A DNA stretch of 34,168 nt. It comes from Candidatus Pelagibacter communis. GTDB lineage: Bacteria; Pseudomonadota; Alphaproteobacteria; Pelagibacterales; Pelagibacteraceae. Shown here one piece after another: positions 24,707 to 33,081 of this stretch. The stretch is taken from assembly GCF_001179925.1 (NCBI RefSeq), contig NZ_CVSF01000005.1, positions 1 through 34,168 on the forward strand. Direction: 5' to 3'. The notes beneath the pieces are model-generated. The model did no database searches. It worked only from the letters and a program-made list of their open reading frames with translations, and was not told the DNA's origin. Numbering within the stretch: position 1 is the first letter of the stretch; every line of letters starts with the position of its first letter. The translations under genes and the position numbers were made by a program.

Positions 24707-25699
24707 CTAAGCAGACTGCCCTACTCTTATATCAACATTATTGTATTTAATTTTATCCATTATGTGATCAATCTTTTTTACATCAGCATCTCTTACACAC
24801 ATATTTTCACTTAAGTATCTTTTCCAATAACTTGCACCACTTTGTCCATGAAAAAGTCCCAGTGTATGTCTCATTATTTGGTTCAATCTAGTTCCTTTTT
24901 TAATTTCATCTTTTATGTAGGGAATAAGTTTTTCAATTACATCTTGTCTACTCGGGACATTATCATTTTTAAATATTTCTCTTTCAATATCAGCTAGCAG
25001 ATACGGTGTATGATAGGCTGCTCTTCCGATCATAACCCCATTAGTTTTTTTTAAATGAGATTTTATTTCGTTAATTGAACTTATACCGCCATTAATAATA
25101 ATTTCCTCATTTGGAAAATCTTCTTTAAGTTTATAAACATAGTCATACTTTAGTGGAGGAATATTCAAATTTTGTTTAGGAGTAAATTTGCCTAGCATGG
25201 CCTTTCTGGCATGAATGATAAAAGTTTTGACACCTGTACTTTTTATAGTTGAAATAAATTTATGAAAAGTTTCATAATCTTCAACATCATCATATCCTAT
25301 TCTTGTTTTGATAGTGACTGGAAGTTTTGTTGAAGATTGCATTTTTGTTAAACAATCTGCAACTAAATTTGGTTCTTTTATTAGACAAGCCCCAAATTTG
25401 TTTTTTTCAACTTTTTTACTTGGACAACCTAAATTCAAATTAATTTCGTCATATCCAAAATCTTCGCCTATTTTAGAGGCTTCAGATAAAAGTTTGGGAG
25501 ACGAACCTCCCAGCTGAAGTGCTACAGGCTTTTCATTTACATTAAATTCTAATAATTTTTTTTTATCTCCTCTGTGAATAGCCTCATCAACTATCATTTC
25601 TGTATAGAGAAATGTATTTTTAGATATTAATCTTAAAAAATATCTTTCATGTCTGTCAGTACAATCCATCATAGGAGCGACTGATACTTTCCTGTTCAT
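24707..25699 (-). CDS. dusA: tRNA-dihydrouridine synthase A
   Basis: This FMN enzyme reduces uridines in the tRNA D-loop. The 330-residue protein starts with the DusA signature SVAPMMDCTDRHERYFLR and has INLNLGCPSKKVEKNKFGACL, including the catalytic cysteine, and TIKTRIGYDD. The TDRHER segment and the YTEMIVDEAIHRGD region point to DusA rather than DusB or DusC. It is 22 bases downstream of rpoZ on the same strand and upstream of the TSUP gene, suggesting one transcript starting at rpoZ. Length and motifs are complete. Confidence 0.93.
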   Translation of the reverse strand: MNRKVSVAPMMDCTDRHERYFLRLISKNTFLYTEMIVDEAIHRGDKKKLLEFNVNEKPVALQLGGSSPKLLSEASKIGEDFGYDEINLNLGCPSKKVEKNKFGACLIKEPNLVADCLTKMQSSTKLPVTIKTRIGYDDVEDYETFHKFISTIKSTGVKTFIIHARKAMLGKFTPKQNLNIPPLKYDYVYKLKEDFPNEEIIINGGISSINEIKSHLKKTNGVMIGRAAYHTPYLLADIEREIFKNDNVPSRQDVIEKLIPYIKDEIKKGTRLNQIMRHTLGLFHGQSGASYWKRYLSENMCVRDADVKKIDHIMDKIKYNNVDIRVGQSA

Positions 25700-25721
25700 A
25701 ACTAAACTTTATATGATTTTG

Positions 25722-26261
25722 TTATTGGTTTGAAGTGTCGTTATCTTCTAAATTTTCTTGCGCTTCTTGTTGATTTTCTGTTTCAGAAACCTCATCTAAA
25801 GAAACATTGCCCTCTTCAGAAACGTTTTCTTCATCTACCGATCCTTCGACATCAGGTTTGGTAGTTTGTGAAAGTTCAGCTAAATCTTCCTGAGAAACTT
25901 GAATTTTTTCGGGTGCTTTTCTAGCTCTTTTAGATGGTAGAATTGGAGTACCACTTTTTGAAATTTCGCCTTTGTATAGACTTTCAAAATCATCACCTAC
26001 TTCTTCATCATCTTCAGATCCATCATCAATTTGTTCGACATGTTTTCTTAATTTATAAACTGCACTTTCAGTTAAATCTGGAACTTTGATTTTTTTTTCA
26101 GCAATTTCTCTTAAAGCAATGACTGTATTCTTATCATTATCTCTATCTAGTGTAGGTTCTATACCTGAATTTAATTGAGTTGCTCTCTCTTTAGCTACTA
26201 AAACTAACTCGTAAGGACTATCTACTTTATCTATACAATCTTCCACTGTAACTCTCGCCAT
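25722..26261 (-). CDS. rpoZ: RNA polymerase omega subunit with long acidic tail
   Basis: Omega assists folding and assembly of beta-prime. The first 75 residues are typical ([41 protein letters not shown]). The rest, about 100 residues, is an acidic Glu/Asp/Asn/Gln/Ser-rich tail ([20 protein letters not shown], then repeated Glu and Asn stretches) that should be disordered. At 179 residues it is about twice the E. coli length. The promoter lies just before the ATG and leaves almost no leader. dusA follows after 22 bases. Tail function is unknown. Confidence 0.95.
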   Translation of the reverse strand: MARVTVEDCIDKVDSPYELVLVAKERATQLNSGIEPTLDRDNDKNTVIALREIAEKKIKVPDLTESAVYKLRKHVEQIDDGSEDDEEVGDDFESLYKGEISKSGTPILPSKRARKAPEKIQVSQEDLAELSQTTKPDVEGSVDEENVSEEGNVSLDEVSETENQQEAQENLEDNDTSNQ

Positions 26262-26267
26262 GCGGAG

Positions 26268-26296
26268 TATCTATACAGCCAGCCTTAAAAAATCAA
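26268..26296 (-). promoter_or_regulatory. rpoZ promoter, near-leaderless
   Basis: On the minus strand TTGATT (26296-26291), a 17-base spacer and TAGATA (26273-26268) end six bases before the rpoZ ATG at 26261. An overlapping TATAGA (26275-26270) with a 15-base spacer is an alternative -10. Either gives a leader of about 0-2 bases. Confidence 0.55.
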
Positions 26297-26305
26297 GCTT
26301 AATTT

Positions 26306-27514
26306 CTAAAAATATGTAGGATTAAGTTTATTTCTAACTAAGAAAAGCAAGATTATTGACCCTATAATATAAATGCTAGAGACAATTGATATTTGTTCTA
26401 TTGAAAATCCATAATCAATTAAAAAGCCAAATAAAGCTGTTCCAAATGCAGTTGAAAAAACCATCAGTGCCGTAGTTAAAGCTTTTATAGATCCAATATG
26501 CTTAACTCCATAAATCTCAGCCCAAGTTGACGATCCTAATACATTGGCTAATCCATTGGAGACACCTATCAATCCAAGGAATAAAAATGCAGTAATAGAG
26601 CTATCAAAATAAATTAAAACCAATGTAGAAAGAAATAAAGGTATATTCATAAATACTAATAATTTTCTACTAGTAAACTTGTCAATTAAAAAACCCGATC
26701 CTAATAAGGTCAATACAGATAATATTGAATATGTCATAAATGATTGAGCTATAACAAATGAGCCCCATTCCTTAGACTCTGTTATAAAAGATTGATAAAC
26801 AAAAACCCCAGTAGCAATCCAAGGCATTGCTAACATATTTAAACAAATTATATAAAATCTATAATCTTTCAAAACCTCTATTCTTTTCCATTGTTTGATC
26901 TCTTTTTTTTCAAAATCATCTAAATTTTTCTGCTCCCTAGAGTCAAAATTTAAATTTTTTATTAAAAGGAAAGAAATCAAAGGTAAAAAAAGTAATGTTA
27001 ATAAAGATATAAATATCCAAATATTTTGCCAAACCGTGATTGTAAGCAAATAGACCATTAAAACTGGTAAAATAAATTCAGCTGTCGAAAGCCCGAACCA
27101 TCCTGCACTAAGAGCTTTTCCTCTCGATTTAGTAAAATACCTAGTAATAGTTGTTGTTGCTGTATGTGACATTAAACCTTGACCTGAAAATCTCATCAAA
27201 AAAATTGCAATGAATAAAAAAACTATCGAAGATATCTTTGAAAAGAGAAAACAAGAAAAAGATAAAAGTAAAGAAACATAAAAAGCAAATCTAAAAATAT
27301 TGATGTCATCAATTTTTTTTCCAACCCAAATTAAAAGGAAGCTACTTAATAATGTTGCTGAGGCATAGATTGAGCCAAATTGTCCATGAGTGATTGAAAG
27401 TGTTTCTCTAATGCTAGAATTGAATAAACCTAAAAAAAAACTCTGTCCAAAACTAGAAAAAAATGTAAAGATAAATCCAAAAATAATTACTTTTAAACTT
27501 AAACTGTTAAACAT
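26306..27514 (-). CDS. Major facilitator superfamily transporter
   Basis: The 402-residue membrane protein has about 12 hydrophobic segments in two halves, with a charged cytoplasmic loop in the middle (NFDSREQKNLDDFEKKEIKQ). MFS features include GQFGSIYASATLLSSFLLIWVGKKIDD after the second segment, a variant of the loop 2-3 motif. MRFSGQGLMSHTATTTITRYF resembles the oxalate/formate-antiporter or monocarboxylate-type MFS branch. The substrate cannot be told. Its start codon is only nine bases from the divergent dehydrogenase start, and the gene ends 44 bases before rpoZ on the same strand. Confidence 0.85.
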   Translation of the reverse strand: MFNSLSLKVIIFGFIFTFFSSFGQSFFLGLFNSSIRETLSITHGQFGSIYASATLLSSFLLIWVGKKIDDINIFRFAFYVSLLLSFSCFLFSKISSIVFLFIAIFLMRFSGQGLMSHTATTTITRYFTKSRGKALSAGWFGLSTAEFILPVLMVYLLTITVWQNIWIFISLLTLLFLPLISFLLIKNLNFDSREQKNLDDFEKKEIKQWKRIEVLKDYRFYIICLNMLAMPWIATGVFVYQSFITESKEWGSFVIAQSFMTYSILSVLTLLGSGFLIDKFTSRKLLVFMNIPLFLSTLVLIYFDSSITAFLFLGLIGVSNGLANVLGSSTWAEIYGVKHIGSIKALTTALMVFSTAFGTALFGFLIDYGFSIEQISIVSSIYIIGSIILLFLVRNKLNPTYF

Positions 27515-27523
27515 AAAAAAATT

Positions 27524-28393
27524 ATGAGTTGTAATGTTGCTTTCATAGGTCTTGGTGTCATGGGTTATCCAATGGCTGGTTATATATCAAAAGGTGGTCA
27601 CAATGTAACTGTTTTTAATAGAACAAAATCAAAAGCAGAAAAATGGATTAAAGAATATAAAGGTAAAATGGCAGAAACTCCTGCTGAAGCTGCAAAAGAT
27701 GCAGAGTATGTCTTTACATGTGTTGGAAACGATAATGATTTAAGAGAAGTTACTTTTGGTGACAATGGTGCATTTAAAACTATAAAAAAAGGTGCAATCT
27801 ATATTGATAACACCACAGCATCAGCAACAATTGCTAGAGAAATTTATGAACATGCAAAGAAAAATGAATTTGGTGCATTAGATGCTCCTGTATCTGGTGG
27901 ACAGGCCGGTGCAGAAAATGGTGCCCTAACAGTAATGATTGGTGGAGATCAAGCAGACTTTGATAAAGCAAAAGATAAAATTGATTGCTACAGCAAAAAG
28001 ATGAAACTACTTGGTAAAGCAGGTTGTGGACAACTAGCAAAGATGGTTAACCAAATTTGTATAGCAGGATTAGTTCAAGGATTATCAGAAGGAATTAATT
28101 TTGGAATGAAAGCTGGGTTAAATATGGAAGATGTTATTGAAGTAATTTCAAAAGGAGCTGCTCAATCTTGGCAAATGGAAAATAGATATAAAACAATGAT
28201 TGATGATAAATTTGATTTTGGGTTTGCAGTTGACTGGATGAGAAAAGATTTAAAGATTGCAATGGATGAAGCTAAAAATAATGGTTCATTATTACCTGTA
28301 ACAGAACTTGTAGATAAATTTTATGGAGAAGTTCAAGGTTTAGGTGGAAATCGTTGGGATACTTCAAGCTTAATTAAAAGATTTAGAAAGTAA
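27524..28393 (+). CDS. 3-hydroxyisobutyrate dehydrogenase family NAD(P)-dependent oxidoreductase
   Basis: This beta-hydroxyacid dehydrogenase of 289 residues has the Rossmann nucleotide motif AFIGLGVMGYPMA (near 6-18), NRTKSKAE after beta-2, the substrate-binding DAPVSGGQAGAENGAL, and the catalytic lysine in GQLAKMVNQ. Family members reduce 3-hydroxyisobutyrate, tartronate semialdehyde, succinic semialdehyde or related short semialdehydes; the sequence does not decide among these. The asparagine in NRT after beta-2 favours NADP(H). A PNPOx-like gene follows at once and is probably cotranscribed. A divergent MFS transporter may import its substrate, which is inference from position. Confidence 0.88.
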   Translation: MSCNVAFIGLGVMGYPMAGYISKGGHNVTVFNRTKSKAEKWIKEYKGKMAETPAEAAKDAEYVFTCVGNDNDLREVTFGDNGAFKTIKKGAIYIDNTTASATIAREIYEHAKKNEFGALDAPVSGGQAGAENGALTVMIGGDQADFDKAKDKIDCYSKKMKLLGKAGCGQLAKMVNQICIAGLVQGLSEGINFGMKAGLNMEDVIEVISKGAAQSWQMENRYKTMIDDKFDFGFAVDWMRKDLKIAMDEAKNNGSLLPVTELVDKFYGEVQGLGGNRWDTSSLIKRFRK

Positions 28394-28396
28394 TGT

Positions 28397-28996
28397 ATGC
28401 AGCCAGCATACTATGAAAACCTAGAAGAAATTCAGAATAAGTACTGGTCTATGCTAGATGATGCGGTAACCAATAGAGGTTCACCGTTTAGAATTCCTGT
28501 TTTTATTTGTGCTCATCAAGATGAAGTAGATGGTAGAATTGTTGTTTTACGTAAATCAGATAGAGCAAACAATCTATTACAATTTCATACAGATTTAAGA
28601 TCTCCAAAGGTAGATATTCTAAAAAGAAATAAGAATGCCTCTCTAGTTTTCTACGATAAAGAAGAAAAGATACAATTAAGAGTAAAAGTAGAATGTGAGG
28701 TAAATAATCAAAATTCCACAACTGAAGAGTCATGGAAAAAAACTCAACACATAAGTAGAAGATGTTATTTAACTGATAGCCCTCCAGGTACTACATCGCA
28801 ACATCCAACTTCTGGAATGATATCTAAATTAGAAGATTTTGATTATACTATGGAACAAAGCGAGGAAGGCTACAAAAATTTTACTGTTATTAAATGTAAA
28901 ATTAAATCTATTGAATGGCTATATCTTGCAGCTAAAGGACATCGAAGAGCTAAGTTTGATTTAGATACAAAGAAGAATAATTGGTTGGTTCCTTAA
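28397..28996 (+). CDS. Pyridoxamine 5'-phosphate oxidase-like flavoprotein
   Basis: The 199-residue protein has the split-barrel FMN-binding fold of the PNPOx family. The segments are RGSPFRIPVFICAHQDEVDGRIVVLR, FHTDLRSPKVDILKRNKNASLVFYD, and a C-terminal EWLYLAAKGHRRAKFD like the substrate/FMN end of PdxH. It departs enough from canonical PdxH (no clear RRVL-type C-terminal motif) that I call it family level only. The start at ATG 28397 lies three bases after the dehydrogenase stop; another ATG at 28393 is out of frame. It ends three bases before the convergent lipoprotein stop. Confidence 0.8.
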   Translation: MQPAYYENLEEIQNKYWSMLDDAVTNRGSPFRIPVFICAHQDEVDGRIVVLRKSDRANNLLQFHTDLRSPKVDILKRNKNASLVFYDKEEKIQLRVKVECEVNNQNSTTEESWKKTQHISRRCYLTDSPPGTTSQHPTSGMISKLEDFDYTMEQSEEGYKNFTVIKCKIKSIEWLYLAAKGHRRAKFDLDTKKNNWLVP

Positions 28997-28999
28997 TTT

Positions 29000-29239
29000 T
29001 TATCTATATGGATCACAAGCCCAGTCTTCTTGCATTGCCATCATAACTCCTAATAAAAAATTACCAGCATTTGAATCAGCTTGGGCTTTACTATTTTTGT
29101 TTTCTTCTATCTGAGCCTTACAAGCAGCATCTACTTGAGCTTTAGTTCTGTATTTATAAGGAATGGTATTTTTTGATTTTTCCGAAGGTGCGCAACTAAA
29201 AATAAAAAGAGCTAATAATATACTAGTAAAAAGTTTCAT
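29000..29239 (-). CDS. Small predicted lipoprotein
   Basis: The 79-residue product has a short lipoprotein signal, MKLFTSILLALFIFSC, with the lipidated cysteine at residue 16. The mature chain of about 63 residues contains two more cysteines (DAACKAQ, DWACDPYR) that could form a disulfide in the periplasm. I recognise no family. It is last in a leftward set after the YHYH-type secreted protein and the gamma-carbonic anhydrase, so the trio may act in the same compartment, although the anhydrase itself has no signal. Start at ATG 29239 gives the signal peptide directly. Confidence 0.72.
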   Translation of the reverse strand: MKLFTSILLALFIFSCAPSEKSKNTIPYKYRTKAQVDAACKAQIEENKNSKAQADSNAGNFLLGVMMAMQEDWACDPYR

Positions 29240-29252
29240 ATGATAATTATAT

Positions 29253-29525
29253 TTAATATTTTGAGGTGCTACAATATGCTCCCATTACTCCTGATCCTCT
29301 TATTGCAGACATACACGAGCTATAACTTGAGTATGGCCCATATGATCTTCCTTGATGTTTAATATAATAATATGTTTTAAAAGGATCTGTTTGTTTAGCC
29401 TGATGACAATGATACTGACCAGTTGTGTAGTTCATGTGACACCCTCCAGCATTCGTACCCCCTGAATGAGAATTTGCATTTACAGCAAATAAAAAAATAA
29501 AAATAATACTTACTAAGAATTTCAT
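29253..29525 (-). CDS. Secreted YHYH-type small protein
   Basis: The 90-residue protein has a cleavable signal peptide (residues 1 to about 17-19, ending AVNANS). The motif HSGGTNAGGCHMNYTTGQYHCH (about 20-41) follows, with four histidines and two cysteines in the pattern of the YHYH domain group, probably a metal site or disulfide-bearing unit. The C-terminal half (YYIKHQGRSYGPYSSYSSC, then GAYCSTSKY) has two further cysteines. Export to the periplasm is expected. The gene lies 14 bases after the gamma-carbonic anhydrase gene and 13 before the lipoprotein. Function of the family is not known to me. Confidence 0.78.
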   Translation of the reverse strand: MKFLVSIIFIFLFAVNANSHSGGTNAGGCHMNYTTGQYHCHQAKQTDPFKTYYYIKHQGRSYGPYSSYSSCMSAIRGSGVMGAYCSTSKY

Positions 29526-29539
29526 TTTATTAATTTATC

Positions 29540-30052
29540 TTAAAAAATTGATTTAGAGTATTTTTTCCAATTTTCTTGATAATGTCTAGTATTTTCTGCT
29601 ACTGCTTTTTTTTCTTCTTCAGTAACATCTCTGACAACTTTACCCGGAGAACCTATTACTAATGAATTATCTGGTATCTCTTTATTCTCTGTAATTAAAG
29701 CTTTGGCTCCAATAATGCAATTTTTTCCAATCTTTGCGTTATTTAATATAACAGCACCAATTCCAATTAAACTATTGTCCCCTATCGTACATCCATGAAG
29801 CATAACCATATGACCAACAGTTACATTTTTTCCAATTTTTAATGGATAACCTGGATCAGTATGCAAAACACTTCCATCTTGAACGTTTGATCCCTCACCT
29901 ATGTAAATATTTTCAATATCTCCTCTTAAGGTTGCATTAAACCATATACTAGAATTCTTTTCTAAAGTTACATCACCTATTATAGTTGCATTAGGAGCCA
30001 CCCAATTTTCGCCAGAGTTTTTTGGTTTTTTACCTTTTAAATCGTAAAACAT
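29540..30052 (-). CDS. Gamma-carbonic anhydrase family protein
   Basis: This 170-residue left-handed beta-helix protein has the three zinc-ligand histidines of the gamma class at His64 (SVLHTD), His81 (VGHMV) and His86 (MLHGC), and the conserved RGDIENIYIGEGSNVQDG segment. The C-terminal helix follows GSPGKVVRDVT. Members include YrdA and PaaY types; carbonic anhydrase activity is possible but not assured, since the acid loop of the archaeal prototype is missing. It starts 20 bases from the divergent thioredoxin-like gene and heads a leftward set of three genes. Confidence 0.88.
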   Translation of the reverse strand: MFYDLKGKKPKNSGENWVAPNATIIGDVTLEKNSSIWFNATLRGDIENIYIGEGSNVQDGSVLHTDPGYPLKIGKNVTVGHMVMLHGCTIGDNSLIGIGAVILNNAKIGKNCIIGAKALITENKEIPDNSLVIGSPGKVVRDVTEEEKKAVAENTRHYQENWKKYSKSIF

Positions 30053-30058
30053 AATTTA

Positions 30059-30064
30059 TATATT
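30059..30064 (+). promoter_or_regulatory. Candidate -10 box for the thioredoxin-like gene
   Basis: TATATT lies eight bases before the ATG at 30073; a weak TTAAAT (30037-30042) sits 16 bases upstream. If used, the transcript would be leaderless. The whole divergent spacer is only 20 bases, so the -35 falls inside the opposite gene. Confidence 0.35.
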
Positions 30065-30072
30065 ATTACATT

Positions 30073-30627
30073 ATGCCAATACAAACTCCAATATGTGATT
30101 TCGGCCAAAAGGCACACGACTTTAAGCTCAAATCAACTGATAATAAAATAATTTCTCTAGATGATGTTAGAGGTGAAAATGGAACTTTAATAATGTTTAT
30201 CTGCAATCATTGCCCTTATGTAAAAGCTGTTACAAAAGATATTGTGGAAGATTCTAAAAAATTATTAGATTTAGGTATTAGTTCAGTTGCCATTTGTGCA
30301 AATGATACTGAAAATTACCCAGAAGATTCTTTTGAAAATATGATTAAATTTGCGAAACAAAATCAATTTGGTTTTCCATACCTAATTGATGAAACTCAAG
30401 AGATAGCAAAAACTTACGATGCCGTATGTACTCCAGATTTTTTTGGATACAATAAAAACTTAGAACTCCAATATAGAGGAAGATTAAGAGAGCTTAAAAA
30501 CTTAATACCAGTTAGAGAAGGTGAAAGTGATCTATTTAAAGCAATGAAACAAATCGGCCAAACTGGAAAAGGACCAGAAAATCAAACACCTAGTGCTGGC
30601 TGTAGCATTAAGTGGAAAAATAATTAA
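30073..30627 (+). CDS. Thioredoxin-like (redoxin/AhpC-TSA fold) protein
   Basis: The 184-residue protein has a thioredoxin fold of the redoxin type: FGQKAHDFKLKSTDNKIISL, then an active-site CNHC (44-47) in MFICNHCPYVK, and the cis-proline region VCTPDFFGYNK. The CNHCPYV arrangement is typical of a family of putative peroxiredoxin/thioredoxin-like proteins whose substrate is not known. There is no signal peptide. A C-terminal cysteine (SAGCSIKW) is also conserved in the family. The stop overlaps the start of the next glycosyltransferase gene (TAATG), so they share a transcript despite unrelated roles. Confidence 0.83.
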   Translation: MPIQTPICDFGQKAHDFKLKSTDNKIISLDDVRGENGTLIMFICNHCPYVKAVTKDIVEDSKKLLDLGISSVAICANDTENYPEDSFENMIKFAKQNQFGFPYLIDETQEIAKTYDAVCTPDFFGYNKNLELQYRGRLRELKNLIPVREGESDLFKAMKQIGQTGKGPENQTPSAGCSIKWKNN

Positions 30628-31709
30628 TGTATTTAATTGTAACAAGATCTTTTCCCCCAGAATTAGGGGGTATGCAAAATTTAATGTGGGGTCTTAGTGT
30701 TGAGATGTCTAAAAACTTTTTGATTAAAGTTTTTGCAGATTTTCAAGAAAATCACAAAGAATTTGATAAAAAAGTAAGTTTTTCTATTGATAGGGTCGGT
30801 GGAATAAAATTTTTGAGAAAAATTAGAAAAGCTCAATTAATAAATGAATATTTAAAAGAAAATAAAGTTAAGGGGATTATTGCTGATCATTGGAAAAGCT
30901 TAGAATTAATTAATACTGACAAAAAAAAATTTTGTTTAATTCATGGAAAAGAAATAAATCACTCTAAGGGAAGTTTGCTAAATAAAAGGGTAATAAAGGT
31001 ATTAAATAGTGTTGAAAAAGTAATTGCCAATTCTGAATATACTAAAAATTTAGCAATTACAAAAGGGGTAAACCAAGAAAAGATTATAGTTATAAATCCT
31101 GGTGTAAATCCAGTCGAAGAATTAAATGAAAAATCATTGGAAAAAGTTGAGAGCTTGCTTAAGATTAAAACACCAAGACTAATCACTGTCTCTAGATTTG
31201 ATAAAAGAAAAAATCATGAAAAGATTATAATGGCTTTACGAAATTTAAAACAATTGTACCCCGGTATAGTTTATATTTGTATAGGTTATGGTGATGAAGA
31301 GGATAATATTAAAAGACTTGTACAAGAACTTGATTTAGGTCCACAAGTTATGTTCTTCAAGGATATTAGTACAGATTTAAAAAATTCATTGATAGCCAAA
31401 TCAGATATTTTTGTTATGCCTTCTATAATGCATAAAACTTCTGTTGAGGGATTTGGAATAGCTTATGTTGAAGCGGCTCAATATAGTGTCCCATCTCTTG
31501 GTGGAAAAGACGGTGGTGCATCTGATGCTATAAGTCATAATCAAACTGGATTGATTTGTGATGGGAATAGTTTAGACGACATTTATTCGTCATTAAATCT
31601 AATGATAAATAACAAAAAATATTTAGAATTAGGTAAAAATGCAAAATTAAATTCTAAGAAATTTGAGTGGTCAAAAATTATTGAAAAATATAAAAAAATC
31701 TTATCTTAA
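30627..31709 (+). CDS. Glycosyltransferase family 4 protein
   Basis: This retaining GT-B glycosyltransferase of 360 residues has an N-terminal FPPELGGMQNLMWGLS motif typical of PimB/WaaG-like enzymes, ANSEYTK around 140, the linker LITVSRFDKRKNHEKII, and the donor-binding E-x7-E motif in SVEGFGIAYVEAA. It probably adds a sugar from a nucleotide-sugar to a lipid-linked or surface glycan at the inner face of the membrane. Donor and acceptor are unknown. It begins a run of glycan genes. Its 3' end overlaps the convergent GT9 gene by nine bases. Confidence 0.88.
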   Translation: MYLIVTRSFPPELGGMQNLMWGLSVEMSKNFLIKVFADFQENHKEFDKKVSFSIDRVGGIKFLRKIRKAQLINEYLKENKVKGIIADHWKSLELINTDKKKFCLIHGKEINHSKGSLLNKRVIKVLNSVEKVIANSEYTKNLAITKGVNQEKIIVINPGVNPVEELNEKSLEKVESLLKIKTPRLITVSRFDKRKNHEKIIMALRNLKQLYPGIVYICIGYGDEEDNIKRLVQELDLGPQVMFFKDISTDLKNSLIAKSDIFVMPSIMHKTSVEGFGIAYVEAAQYSVPSLGGKDGGASDAISHNQTGLICDGNSLDDIYSSLNLMINNKKYLELGKNAKLNSKKFEWSKIIEKYKKILS

Positions 31710-32642
31710 ATTTTCTTCTATTTTCTCTAATACTTTTTTGGCACTTAATTTTGATAAATCATTAACCTGTATTGCTTTAAAACGTTCTCTTTCAATATTA
31801 ACTTTAGCAGCTGTGGTATGTTCACCAAATAAAGTTAAACCTTTCGCACCTACATGAGCAGCTATATGAGCTGGACCGGTATCATTAGCAATTATATAAG
31901 AACTATCTTTTATCAAAGAAGTTAATTGAGAAATATCTAATGCTTTTTCATTATTAAGAATATTTATAGCGTTAATTGATTTTGCTTCTTTAATTTCTGT
32001 AGGTCCTGGTGCAATTATAATCTTATATTCATTTCCAAATTTATCTAGAATCAACCTTATTAACTCATTAAAATATGGCCATCTTTTAATTGATAGATGC
32101 GGAGAACAAAAAGGAAATAATAAGATATATTTTCTTAGATCAAATTGAGTTTTAATATCATTAATATCTGTGGAAGCCCATTCGAAGTTCGGTAATAAAG
32201 TATTTGAAATATTTAAGCCTGAAGTTTTTAATTGATGACTAAATCTTTCTAATACTGAATATTTATCAAATTCATTTTTATCTTTTCCAACAGGTAAAGT
32301 CGTATAAGAACTTGACCAAACTTCACAACCTGCTTTTGGAAATAAAATTTTTTTATAAAATTGTGTTCTTGAAGAATTCTGAAGATCGAAAATTTTAACG
32401 AATTTATATTTTTTAAGTTCTTTCATTAAAAAATATAAATAAATCAAATTATATCTGGGTAATCTTTTATCTAAAATTACGTCTTTTATATAAGGATTTT
32501 TTTTGAATAATTCAAAATAAGGCTTGGTAGTTAGTAGAAAGATATTATCATTTAAATGATTTTCAGAAATATCTTGAATAGCACCACTAGCTTGGGTTAT
32601 ATCACCGAGAGAACCATGTTTGATAATTAGAATATTAGACAT
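31701..32642 (-). CDS. Glycosyltransferase family 9 (heptosyltransferase-like) protein
   Basis: The 313-residue protein matches the ADP-heptose:LPS heptosyltransferase family (GT9): start ILIIKHGSLGDITQASGAI, DLQNSSRTQFY, LFPFCSPHLSIKRWP and the C-terminal NDTGPAHIAAHVG with GLTLFGEHT. It probably works on lipopolysaccharide core or another surface glycan, but heptose as donor is only family-level inference. It overlaps the end of the GT4 gene and is divergent from the DUF6165 gene with 32 bases between starts. Confidence 0.88.
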   Translation of the reverse strand: MSNILIIKHGSLGDITQASGAIQDISENHLNDNIFLLTTKPYFELFKKNPYIKDVILDKRLPRYNLIYLYFLMKELKKYKFVKIFDLQNSSRTQFYKKILFPKAGCEVWSSSYTTLPVGKDKNEFDKYSVLERFSHQLKTSGLNISNTLLPNFEWASTDINDIKTQFDLRKYILLFPFCSPHLSIKRWPYFNELIRLILDKFGNEYKIIIAPGPTEIKEAKSINAINILNNEKALDISQLTSLIKDSSYIIANDTGPAHIAAHVGAKGLTLFGEHTTAAKVNIERERFKAIQVNDLSKLSAKKVLEKIEENLR

Positions 32643-32674
32643 ATTTTTAATAACTTAACATAGTATTACATATA

Positions 32675-33064
32675 ATGAATAAAATTTTAATTGAGGTATC
32701 TGTCGGTGAGCTTTTAGATAAAATTTCAATCTTAGAGATAAAACAAGAAAAAATTAAAGATCCGGAGAAATTAAAATTAATAAGTATTGAACACTCAATT
32801 TTGAAAGCACAACTAGATCAAAATGTTAAAACTGATGAAAAATTGAATGATTTTTTTCAATCGTTAAAAACTATTAATAATAAATTATGGATTATTGAGG
32901 ATAATAAAAGACTTTGCGAAAAGGAAAAAGATTTTGGAGAAAAATTCATTAAACTTTCGAGAGATGTTCATTTTTTAAATGATGAAAGAGCAGAAATAAA
33001 ACTTAAAATTAATAAATATACAAATTCAAAAATAAGAGAAATAAAAGAATATGTTAAATATTAA
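32675..33064 (+). CDS. DUF6165 family protein
   Basis: The 129-residue protein opens with IEVSVGELLDKISILEIKQEKI and continues with a mostly helical, Lys/Glu-rich body (KLKLISIEHSILKAQL, NNKLWIIEDNKRLCEKE, FLNDERAEIKLKINKY). This is the pattern of DUF6165, small proteins found among glycosyltransferases and surface-polysaccharide genes. There is no signal or membrane segment. Its position between GT9 and GT17 fits that association; the molecular function is unknown. Confidence 0.78.
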   Translation: MNKILIEVSVGELLDKISILEIKQEKIKDPEKLKLISIEHSILKAQLDQNVKTDEKLNDFFQSLKTINNKLWIIEDNKRLCEKEKDFGEKFIKLSRDVHFLNDERAEIKLKINKYTNSKIREIKEYVKY

Positions 33065-33081
33065 ATTAATTACTTATAATT

